DNA of 6,320 bases from Rhodothermales bacterium (GTDB lineage: Bacteria; Bacteroidota; Rhodothermia; Rhodothermales; UBA10348), in contig JABDJZ010000385.1 in assembly GCA_013003255.1 (NCBI GenBank), forward strand, positions 1 through 6,320. Reading direction: 5' to 3'. Below are positions 1-5,504 of the stretch, one piece after another. Under the pieces are notes generated by a model. It ran no database searches, had not been told where the DNA came from, and saw only the letters and a program-made list of their open reading frames with translations. Made by a program: the position numbers and the translations under genes. Position 1 is the stretch's first letter. The number at the start of each line of letters is the position of its first letter.

Positions 1-1
1 A

Positions 2-772
2 CTCCGCTATGCCAGTCCCGGTGAACGTCTGGTGCTCTCAGTCGCCGGCAACTGGGCGCAGGACACGGCCCTCCGGGACCCGGCGGCGTTCGCCGAAGGC
101 CATCTTCCCCTGTTCGTGAACCTCTCCGGAGAAACCGATCCCGGACCGTTCGAGGAAGAACTGCTGGATGTGGAAAGACTCAATCTGGCCAAGCCGAATC
201 TCACAAGGCGCACTTCGGACAGTCTGGGGACGAGCGTGGTCTTTCGTCAGCCCAGCCACGTGACCTTCGGGATGGATATCGGGATGGGCGCCCACACGCT
301 GACCGCCAATTATGTGCTCTATGGCGGTGAACTGTCGCTGGAGGGGACGTACGGGTCCGACAAGGGTACACCCAAGACCTTCCGCGTCGGGAAAGCGCTG
401 AAGTACGAGGTGCGGGCCGGCCTGGATTTTCGTTTTCCGGATCGGATGCGTGGTGCAGCCTGGCTGCTGCTGCCCGTTAGGCTCCTCTTTCTGGACCTTG
501 ACGGCCTGCTCTTTCAGGCGCTCGGTGGGGTGACCGGCTACGCCGATCCACACTACACCATTGGTGGTGGACTGGCATCAGGGACAGGCGTGGTCCAGGG
601 CGTGGAGCGTAACGTCGAAGAGGACCTGTTCCGCCTGCTGGACGGCCGTGTGCCTACAAGCCTGGCCCTCGCGCGGCGCTATACACTGCTTGAACGAGTG
701 GACGTAGGGGTCACCGTTCTCGGGGTCCCGGACCTGTTCTTCCGGACCGCTGTGACGTACCGGTTGCCCTGA
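2..772 (+). CDS. Probable outer-membrane beta-barrel protein, C-terminal part (5' end outside window)
   Basis: The reading frame is open from the first bases of the window (frame beginning at base 2) to a TGA at 770-772, so this is the C-terminal ~256 residues of a longer protein. A GTG at 32 is in frame, but readable sequence precedes it and it is unlikely to be the start. The visible part has many short alternating hydrophobic/polar stretches typical of beta-strands: TFGMDIGMGAHTLTANYVLY, then a GELSLEGTYG strand, then YEVRAGLDFRF. The chain ends in an amphipathic strand, FFRTAVTYRLP, like the terminal strand of outer-membrane barrels. No catalytic motif or transmembrane helix is evident. 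A hydrophobic run around AAWLLLPVRLLFLDLDGLLF could be mistaken for a helix but fits paired strands. The exact family is not recognised; the outer-membrane assignment is inference from strand pattern. The gene converges on the fRMsr gene, with only 9 bp between the two stop codons. Confidence 0.55.
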   Translation, partial: LRYASPGERLVLSVAGNWAQDTALRDPAAFAEGHLPLFVNLSGETDPGPFEEELLDVERLNLAKPNLTRRTSDSLGTSVVFRQPSHVTFGMDIGMGAHTLTANYVLYGGELSLEGTYGSDKGTPKTFRVGKALKYEVRAGLDFRFPDRMRGAAWLLLPVRLLFLDLDGLLFQALGGVTGYADPHYTIGGGLASGTGVVQGVERNVEEDLFRLLDGRVPTSLALARRYTLLERVDVGVTVLGVPDLFFRTAVTYRLP

Positions 773-781
773 CCCCCGCGG

Positions 782-1291
782 CTACCCGGAATCTGCGAAT
801 CGCCGTCCCAACTCCGCGCAGAGCGATTCCAGGTGCTCCTGGTCCAAGGTGCCAAAGGCATCCTCAAAGTCCGAGTCCACATCAAGAACGGCCAGGACTG
901 ACCCGTCAGATCGCAGGACGGGAACGACGATTTCCGACCGGGTGGACGACGAACACGCAATGTGCCCCGGGAACAGCTCCACATCCGGGACCAGCTGCGT
1001 TGCCCGCTGTTCGGCAGCCGCGCCACAGACGCCGCGACCAAAGTCAATCCGAAGGCACCCGTGCCCACCTTGGTAGGGTCCGATCACCAGAGTGTCGTTC
1101 GAAACCGCCCGGTAAAACCCTGTCCAATGATAGAAGTCGAACGCCTGATGCAGTTCGCAGGCCACGGTGGCCATCGCAGCCACCCAGTCGGTCTCACCCT
1201 CGAGCAGCGCGTCGATGGTGCGCCGGGTTTCGACATATCGAGCTTCGCGTTCGGCGCGCGTGGCATTGTCGGCCACGTGAGAGGCGGTCAT
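782..1291 (-). CDS. msrC: Free methionine-(R)-sulfoxide reductase (fRMsr, GAF domain, YebR/MsrC family)
   Basis: This encodes a 169-residue single-GAF-domain protein that should reduce free L-methionine-(R)-sulfoxide to methionine in the cytoplasm using thioredoxin-type reductants. The family signature is clear: GPYQGGHGC (71-79), GRGVCG (85-90) and GHIACSSSTRSEIVVPV (109-125), then the VLDVDS strand (135-140). The three family cysteines are all present at Cys79, Cys89 and Cys113. Their spacing of 10 and 24 residues is the same as that of the catalytic/resolving cysteines 84, 94 and 118 of E. coli YebR. The length is normal for the family. The open frame extends upstream to 1405 inside the photolyase gene. 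ATG at 1291 is preferred because it lies 4 bp after the photolyase stop and is preceded by AAGGA at about -10, the best ribosome-binding site in the window. It is probably co-transcribed with the photolyase gene. Family assignment is firm; activity is inferred. Confidence 0.92.
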   Translation of the reverse strand: MTASHVADNATRAEREARYVETRRTIDALLEGETDWVAAMATVACELHQAFDFYHWTGFYRAVSNDTLVIGPYQGGHGCLRIDFGRGVCGAAAEQRATQLVPDVELFPGHIACSSSTRSEIVVPVLRSDGSVLAVLDVDSDFEDAFGTLDQEHLESLCAELGRRFADSG

Positions 1292-1295
1292 CGGA

Positions 1296-2648
1296 TCAGT
1301 TCCTTGTCTTCTGGTAGGCCGAGAGGGCACGTTCCCGGGCTTCCTTGTGGTCCACGATGGGAGCCGGATAGTTCTCCGGTACGTTGTCGGCCGTCCACGG
1401 TTCATGGATGACCTTGTTGGGCAGGTCGGCCAGTTCGGGCACCCACTTTCGGACGTACGCCCCCTTCGGGTCGAACTTCTTTCCCTGCGTCATGGGGTTG
1501 AAGATGCGGAAGAACGGCTGCGCATCGGCGCCACAGCCTCCTGCCCATTGCCAGCCAAATACATTGTTCGCCAGGTCGGCGTCGACCAGCGTGTCCTCGA
1601 ACCACGCCTGGCCATCCAGCCAGGTGTGAAGCAGGTGTTTGGTCAGGAACGACGCCACGACCATCCGCACGCGATTGTGCATCCAGCCGGTGTGCCACAG
1701 CTGCCGCATGCCGGCATCCACGATGGGGTACCCGGTCTGGCCTTTCTGCCAGCGTGCAAGCTCCTCGTCATCTCTTCGCCACGGAAAGGACTCGAACTCC
1801 TTCCGCAGCGGGCGGTCCCGGGTCTCAGGAAAATGATGAATCAGGTGGTGGGCGAAATCCCGCCAGACCAACTGACGCCGGTAGGGCTCGATGTTTCCGA
1901 CCACATGCCAGACTTCCCGGGGCGATACCTCGCCGAAGTGCAGGTGGGGCGAGAGGCGGGACGTGCCTTCAATCGAGGGGATGTCTCGCTCCTCGGCATA
2001 GTCTTCCAGCTCCAGATCGGCCAGCCGGGACCGGGCACCGGCTTCCCCGGGCGTCCAGCACTCGGCCAGTCCCTCGTCCCAGGGGATGGTCGGAAGAAGC
2101 CCAAGGCTGTCGATGGACTCGGAGTCGATGCTTGGCGGCGACTCGAGTCCGTCAAGGGGCGCCACGCCGGACGGCTTCTCGACGGCCACCTCCTCAGCGA
2201 ACTTCCGGTAGAAGGGGGTGAACACCTTGTAGGGCCCGCCTGAGCCCGTCCGAATCTGCTCCGGGTCATGCAGTAGCGCACCACCGAACCGTCGCACCGG
2301 ACATTCCAGTGCCTTCTCGATTCGGGAGTCCCGTTCCGCGCGGGCGGTGTCCGGTCGCTCCAACCAGGTCACCAGACCGGCGTTGATCGACCGGGCTACC
2401 TCCGGTACGATGGTCTCCGGGTCACCGCGACGGACAACCAGGGAGAGGCCGACATCCGCCAGGCTGTCGGAAAAAGCTACTAGGCTATGGTGCAGCCACC
2501 ACTGCGACGCTGCGCCCTTTCCCCAACCGTCTCCGCCGTTCCACACAAACAGCGGAACGATGGGCGCACCCCCCCTGGCCGCGGCCTCCAGGGCCGGGTG
2601 GTCGTGAAGCCGGAGGTCATTTTCAAACCAAACGAGGGTCGGGTGCAT
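1296..2648 (-). CDS. phrB: Deoxyribodipyrimidine photolyase (class I photolyase/cryptochrome family)
   Basis: This encodes a 450-residue flavoprotein expected to split cyclobutane pyrimidine dimers with blue/near-UV light. Residues 3-20 (PTLVWFENDLRLHDHPAL) are the classic N-terminal start of the antenna-binding Rossmann domain. GGPYKVFTPF follows at 137-146 and SRLSPHLHFGEVSPREV at 230-246. The FAD-binding core has GQTGYPIVDAGMRQL (303-317), GWMHNRVRM (321-329), ASFLTKHLL (332-340), DTLVDADLANN (352-362) and GWQWAGGCGADA (365-376), ending in FFRIFNPMTQGKKFDP (379-394). The Asn-Asn before GWQW fits photolyases rather than plant-type cryptochromes, where Asp faces the flavin. The length is typical. 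The frame could start 37 codons earlier (2759), but the family begins right before the VWF strand, so ATG 2648 is chosen; no clear Shine-Dalgarno is seen. It is first gene of a minus-strand pair with msrC. Its leader carries an 8-bp inverted repeat. CPD versus (6-4) specificity cannot be proven by eye. Confidence 0.93.
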   Translation of the reverse strand: MHPTLVWFENDLRLHDHPALEAAARGGAPIVPLFVWNGGDGWGKGAASQWWLHHSLVAFSDSLADVGLSLVVRRGDPETIVPEVARSINAGLVTWLERPDTARAERDSRIEKALECPVRRFGGALLHDPEQIRTGSGGPYKVFTPFYRKFAEEVAVEKPSGVAPLDGLESPPSIDSESIDSLGLLPTIPWDEGLAECWTPGEAGARSRLADLELEDYAEERDIPSIEGTSRLSPHLHFGEVSPREVWHVVGNIEPYRRQLVWRDFAHHLIHHFPETRDRPLRKEFESFPWRRDDEELARWQKGQTGYPIVDAGMRQLWHTGWMHNRVRMVVASFLTKHLLHTWLDGQAWFEDTLVDADLANNVFGWQWAGGCGADAQPFFRIFNPMTQGKKFDPKGAYVRKWVPELADLPNKVIHEPWTADNVPENYPAPIVDHKEARERALSAYQKTRN

Positions 2649-2700
2649 GGGTGCTGGTATGCTTGATATCTTGCCTGGTGAGCCTTGCGCCTGATGTGAA

Positions 2701-2736
2701 TGAACGTGGCAAACGGAGGCGGGCGCCACACGTTCA
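2701..2736. repeat. Perfect 8-bp inverted repeat in the photolyase / LPD29-like divergent intergenic region
   Basis: TGAACGTG at 2701-2708 is matched exactly by its reverse complement CACGTTCA at 2729-2736, with 20 bp between. If a 2-nt bulge is allowed, the stem grows by another GC/GC step. The repeat sits about 52 bp upstream of the photolyase ATG and about 136 bp upstream of the LPD29-like ATG. It could be a dimeric regulator's operator, or a hairpin in the photolyase mRNA leader. No U-tract follows on either strand, so an intrinsic terminator is unlikely. The symmetry is seen directly; the regulatory role is inference. Confidence 0.4.
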
Positions 2737-2834
2737 GCGGGATCTGCCATTTCGTCCAAAAAGCGAATCGCCCGGATTTGCGCGTTCTCTAACTGCGGAG
2801 GATCGGCGTTACCCCGACGCAGCCCTCAATGCCG

Positions 2835-2857
2835 ATCGGTCAGCTCACACAACCGAT
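2835..2857. repeat. Short inverted repeat just upstream of the LPD29-like gene
   Basis: ATCGGT (2835-2840) and ACCGAT (2852-2857) are exact reverse complements 11 bp apart. Extending each arm by two bases gives 8-bp arms with one mismatch. The right arm ends 15 bp before the ATG at 2873, a position where an operator or leader hairpin could act. Six-base symmetry is common by chance, so this is weak evidence. Confidence 0.2.
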
Positions 2858-2872
2858 TGAACCCGCGCTATC

Positions 2873-3208
2873 ATGCGTACTGTTAACGTATCAGCCAAGG
2901 CCACGGCGGAGTTAATCTCCCGCGCCTTGACCGAACAATATCCTGCCACCGTTTTTGCGGTGAACATCGCCGATCCAGCCGGAAGGCGGGACATCCACGG
3001 CATTGACGTGATTTGGGTCGATGGGCCCAAACGCGAGAACGTGGAGGAAATGCTCGACCGTTTCCAGGGAGTATCCTGGGATCCACGGACCGGCAATCTG
3101 GACAGCCGATCCCACCTTCAGGTGGGTGCCGATGGTCAGTTGGAAGAACTCTTCTACGACATCGACTACATCTTCTGTGACGGCCCGACCACGGTCCTGT
3201 ATAGATAG
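2873..3208 (+). CDS. Small protein resembling the LPD29 domain (large polyvalent protein-associated domain 29)
   Basis: This encodes a 111-residue soluble protein with no signal peptide or membrane segment. Its pattern resembles my recollection of LPD29: an N-terminal helix with TAELISRALTEQYPATVFAV (about residues 11-30), then a strand-rich GIDVIWVDGP (44-53), then a helix ENVEEMLDRFQG (56-67), and finally a DIDYIFCDG strand (96-104). LPD29 is described in polyvalent proteins of phages and conjugative elements and also as short free-standing proteins; its biochemical role is not established. ATG 2873 is the first plausible start; no Shine-Dalgarno is seen. By hand count about one third of third codon positions are A or T, against about one sixth in the dnaG portion, suggesting a different history. 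The gene stands alone: divergent from phrB and tail-to-tail with the acetyltransferase (9-bp gap). Being a real gene is likely; the domain name is less certain. Confidence 0.65.
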   Translation: MRTVNVSAKATAELISRALTEQYPATVFAVNIADPAGRRDIHGIDVIWVDGPKRENVEEMLDRFQGVSWDPRTGNLDSRSHLQVGADGQLEELFYDIDYIFCDGPTTVLYR

Positions 3209-3217
3209 ACCGGATGG

Positions 3218-3721
3218 TCAGTCCAGAATGAGTTGCAGAATGGCCACGTCCAGCCACTGTCCGTCCACGAAGCCGATCTCGCGCTGCACGCCTACCATTT
3301 CGTAGCCGAAGCGCTGATGCATGCGGATGCTGCCGTCGTTCCCGGCCCAAATCTTGGCAACGAGGTGATGGTAGTCGAGTGATCTGGCAACCTCCACGAG
3401 ATGCGTCTGCATCGCCGATCCGTGGCCTTGACCCGTATGGTCCCTGTCAATGTAGACCGATGTCTCAGCAGCCCGTGCGTACCCCGGTCTGGGGTGGTAG
3501 CGTTTGATGATGCCCCATCCGAGAACAAGGTCCTGAGCTTGGACGACCCCGAGGTATTCCCTTGGGCCCTGCTTTTCCATCCACATCGCAGGTTCGGACG
3601 GCCCGAGGTGCACAGTGTCCATGGTGGCATCCCGCCGGACGATGGACTGATTGTAGATCTCGGCGATGCGGACCGCATCGTGGATCCCGGCATCCCGGAT
3701 GACCCTGCGGTCAGGCGTCAT
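3218..3721 (-). CDS. GNAT acetyltransferase, phosphinothricin/methionine-sulfoximine N-acetyltransferase type
   Basis: This encodes a 167-residue cytoplasmic enzyme expected to transfer acetyl from acetyl-CoA to the amino group of a small amino-acid-like substrate. The N-terminal IRDAGIHDAVRIAEIYN (8-24) is the usual first strand and helix of Pat/MnaT-type enzymes. AETSVYIDRDHTGQGHGSAM (85-104) contains the family SVY strand and the acetyl-CoA pyrophosphate loop TGQGHG. The C-terminus has N128, SIRMHQRFGYEMVG (131-144) and GQWLDVAILQLIL (154-166), matching the conserved Asn, the lHe-GF-VG segment and the w-D terminal strand. ATG 3721 is preferred over an upstream in-frame ATG at 3751 because the homologous region starts there. 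It overlaps the last 11 bp of the protease gene, so translation is probably coupled to it. The true substrate cannot be read from sequence; members also act on methionine sulfone or unknown amines. Confidence 0.85.
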   Translation of the reverse strand: MTPDRRVIRDAGIHDAVRIAEIYNQSIVRRDATMDTVHLGPSEPAMWMEKQGPREYLGVVQAQDLVLGWGIIKRYHPRPGYARAAETSVYIDRDHTGQGHGSAMQTHLVEVARSLDYHHLVAKIWAGNDGSIRMHQRFGYEMVGVQREIGFVDGQWLDVAILQLILD

Positions 3722-5180
3722 TGAGCACAGCCTGGATCGCAGCCTCGGCATCGATCATCTGCCCGACCGCGCTGCTTGCCCCGGTCGAACGGCCCGTATC
3801 CCTGAGGATCTCGTAGATCTCATCCGCTTCCAAGTCCGGATTCAGTGCCCGCATCACACCGGCAAGGCCCGAAACCATGGGCGTGGCCATGGAGGTGCCA
3901 CTGAGGCGCACATACCCGCCTGTCGGCTTGAGCGACAGGATGTTGGTCCCCGGTGCTGAAATCGGGCGGGAAAGCCGCCCCGTGGTGTTCGAGAAGGGAG
4001 CCTTGGCCAGGCGTTCATTCACCGCACCCACCGCGATCACGCCCTCCACGTTCGAGGGGATGTTGTTGCTGGCGTCCACGTTGGAGTTGCCGGCAGCCAC
4101 GATGATGATCGACCCTTTGCTCCGGGCGTAGTTCACCGCATCCACCATGGTCTTGGGGATGATGGGGGACTGACCGCCCAGGGACATGGAAATCACGTCG
4201 GCGCCGGCCTCGGCAGCTTCAATCAGCGCTTCGGCAATTGATTCCAGCGTGCCCATGCCGTTGTCACCCAGAGCCGAATAGCTGCGGATGGACACAAAAC
4301 GGCCTTCCCAGTTGAGCGATGCCACGCCGAGCCCGTTGTTGGTGGCGGCGCCGGCAATGCCTGCGCAGTGTGTCCCGTGTCCGTGGCGGTCGGTGCTGCC
4401 CGGCGAGTCCTCGAAGATGGCAGTCATGTCCTCGTGACCTGCATCGACGCCCGTATCGACAATGGCGATGGATGCTTTGCGAACCGGTTCGAGGTCCGCA
4501 AGCAGGGCGTGGGCCTCGTGGGCGTGAATGGCATCAAGCCCCCATTGCGATCCCACGAGCGGATCGTTCTCCAGCACCTCGGCTCGGGCCTCGTAGTCGA
4601 GTTCCTGGGTCTCCGGCAGATCGAGGCCCATCGCAATGTTGGCCTCCACGTTGTCCACGTTCTCGGTGTCCAACTCCAGGAATTTCTTCAGGGCATCACG
4701 GCAGTCCTTCGGGAGTCGAATCAGGTACACCTGAGCCAGGTCCTCGTTTTCCGTCAGGTCCACCATCGGGAACGCGCGCTCGGCGACGCCATCGTAGTAG
4801 GCCACGAGCGGCGCGATTTCGTCGAATGTATCGTCAGGTCCCAATTCCACCAGCAGCGTGACCTGTGGCATGTAGATGCTCCGGGCCACGATGATGACCA
4901 CGCCGATGGCCATGGCCCCAACGCCCAGGAGGAAGAAGCTGCGCGCGCCCTCCTTGCGTCCGGCCAGCATACCCGCCATGATCAGAAGACCGGCACCCAA
5001 TTCAGCCGAGGCATAGCCCAGGGAATACAGGATGGGCTGCGGTCCCGTGAGGTGCAGGAGTGCGGCCGAGCCGACGAGTGCCAGTCCGCCCAGGATCTGA
5101 AGGGGGGGCTTTTCGTCGCGCCGGGCCGCCAGTCCAAGCAGGACGGCGCCGCCGATCGTGAGCGCAGCTGTGAGAAACAT
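3711..5180 (-). CDS. Membrane-anchored subtilisin-like serine protease (peptidase S8)
   Basis: This encodes a 489-residue protease. The catalytic domain (about 207-489) has the complete triad: D242 in IAIVDTGVD, H268 in RHGHGTHCAGIAG and S430 in SGTSMATPMVSG, plus the oxyanion Asn N365 in VAAGN. Instead of a cleavable signal peptide, the N-terminus has four hydrophobic segments at about 2-19, 28-46, 49-73 and 81-104. The positive loops (RRDEK 20-24; GRKEGAR 74-80) predict an N-out topology with the protease domain outside the cytoplasm. Residues about 105-183, with VTLLVELGPDD, a VYLIRLP strand and VDNVEANI, resemble an I9-type prodomain, the usual intramolecular chaperone and inhibitor. This would allow self-processing, releasing the protease or leaving it tethered. 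ATG 5180 is the first start in this frame; no strong Shine-Dalgarno is seen. The gene is upstream partner of the acetyltransferase (11-bp overlap) and divergent from the lipoprotein-dnaG pair. S8 identity is certain; topology and prodomain are inferred. Confidence 0.93.
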   Translation of the reverse strand: MFLTAALTIGGAVLLGLAARRDEKPPLQILGGLALVGSAALLHLTGPQPILYSLGYASAELGAGLLIMAGMLAGRKEGARSFFLLGVGAMAIGVVIIVARSIYMPQVTLLVELGPDDTFDEIAPLVAYYDGVAERAFPMVDLTENEDLAQVYLIRLPKDCRDALKKFLELDTENVDNVEANIAMGLDLPETQELDYEARAEVLENDPLVGSQWGLDAIHAHEAHALLADLEPVRKASIAIVDTGVDAGHEDMTAIFEDSPGSTDRHGHGTHCAGIAGAATNNGLGVASLNWEGRFVSIRSYSALGDNGMGTLESIAEALIEAAEAGADVISMSLGGQSPIIPKTMVDAVNYARSKGSIIIVAAGNSNVDASNNIPSNVEGVIAVGAVNERLAKAPFSNTTGRLSRPISAPGTNILSLKPTGGYVRLSGTSMATPMVSGLAGVMRALNPDLEADEIYEILRDTGRSTGASSAVGQMIDAEAAIQAVLNDA

Positions 5181-5354
5181 GGTGTATCTGCGGGAATAGG
5201 ATGAATAACCCTGAAGCTTCGCTACGGCATGGGAGAGTCACGGTTTCACGGGGAGGAAACGAGGGGCGAAGCCAGTACCTTTTCGAGGTGAGGTGACGGG
5301 CCACCGATGCCCCGATTTCGCTCTATTTGCCACTACCAATTTCCTTTTCGGACC
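5181..5354. promoter_or_regulatory. Divergent intergenic region between protease and lipoprotein-dnaG genes
   Basis: These 174 bp must hold the start signals for the leftward protease unit and probably the rightward lipoprotein-dnaG unit. A weak match to the Bacteroidota-type -7 element (TAnnTTTG) is TCTATTTG at 5322-5329, 25 bp before the lipoprotein ATG, with one mismatch and no convincing TTG at -33. An 8-bp palindrome GAAGCTTC lies at 5213-5220, and GCTTCGC (5216-5222) is mirrored by GCGAAGC (5266-5272). None of these is strong enough to be named as a site; location is the main evidence. Confidence 0.3.
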
Positions 5355-5489
5355 ATGAAGAAGTTCGTTCTCGCACTTGCGCTGTTCACCTGCCTTTCGA
5401 TTCCCGCCTGCCAGTGTTCTGACAAGCCCGAGATCGGTCCCGTGGAGGGTCAGACCCAGGTGGACGGTCCGGTTGCGGACCTGACCTGA
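5355..5489 (+). CDS. Putative 44-residue lipoprotein upstream of dnaG
   Basis: The 44-codon reading frame starts MKKFVLALALFTCLSIPAC: two lysines, a hydrophobic core and then a cysteine, the shape of a lipoprotein signal peptide. Cleavage before Cys19 (IPA|C) fits a lipobox loosely because of the Pro at -2. A second cysteine follows at 21, and only about 26 polar, acidic residues would remain as the mature protein. The frame is open back to an ATG at 5307, which would add 16 residues (ending in FRT) before the signal; ATG 5355 is chosen because it places MKK at the start of the hydrophobic core. No clear Shine-Dalgarno is seen. The stop lies 15 bp before the dnaG start in the same frame, so the two are probably co-transcribed. 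Function is unknown. It may also be a non-coding leader with a chance signal-like frame. Confidence 0.5.
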   Translation: MKKFVLALALFTCLSIPACQCSDKPEIGPVEGQTQVDGPVADLT

Positions 5490-5504
5490 TCCAGCCCGGA
5501 CTGC

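Noticed and set aside
1292..1405. Possible N-terminal extension of the fRMsr protein into the photolyase gene.
   Set aside because: ATG 1291 has a good AAGGA ribosome-binding site and gives the normal family length; the extension would read through the end of the photolyase gene in another frame.
1347..2243. A 298-codon plus-strand open frame opposite the photolyase gene.
   Set aside because: It lies wholly antisense to a gene with unmistakable photolyase motifs; its product shows no known motif and reads as a GC-rich shadow frame.
2649..2759. Possible 37-residue N-terminal extension of the photolyase.
   Set aside because: The extension has no conserved photolyase character; family members begin a few residues before the VWF strand, matching ATG 2648.
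3195..3225. GACC-GGAT-GGTC mini-hairpin between the LPD29-like and acetyltransferase genes as a bidirectional terminator.
   Set aside because: The stem is only 4 bp and there is no T-run on either strand.
4368..5204. A 278-codon plus-strand open frame opposite the subtilase gene.
   Set aside because: It is antisense to a complete S8 protease with an intact catalytic triad, and no motif is recognised in its product.
5213..5272. GAAGCTTC palindrome and a GCTTCGC/GCGAAGC pair in the protease-lipoprotein intergenic region as an operator or hairpin.
   Set aside because: A 7-bp match over a 43-bp spacer and a restriction-site-like palindrome are both likely by chance in GC-rich DNA; no further symmetry supports them.
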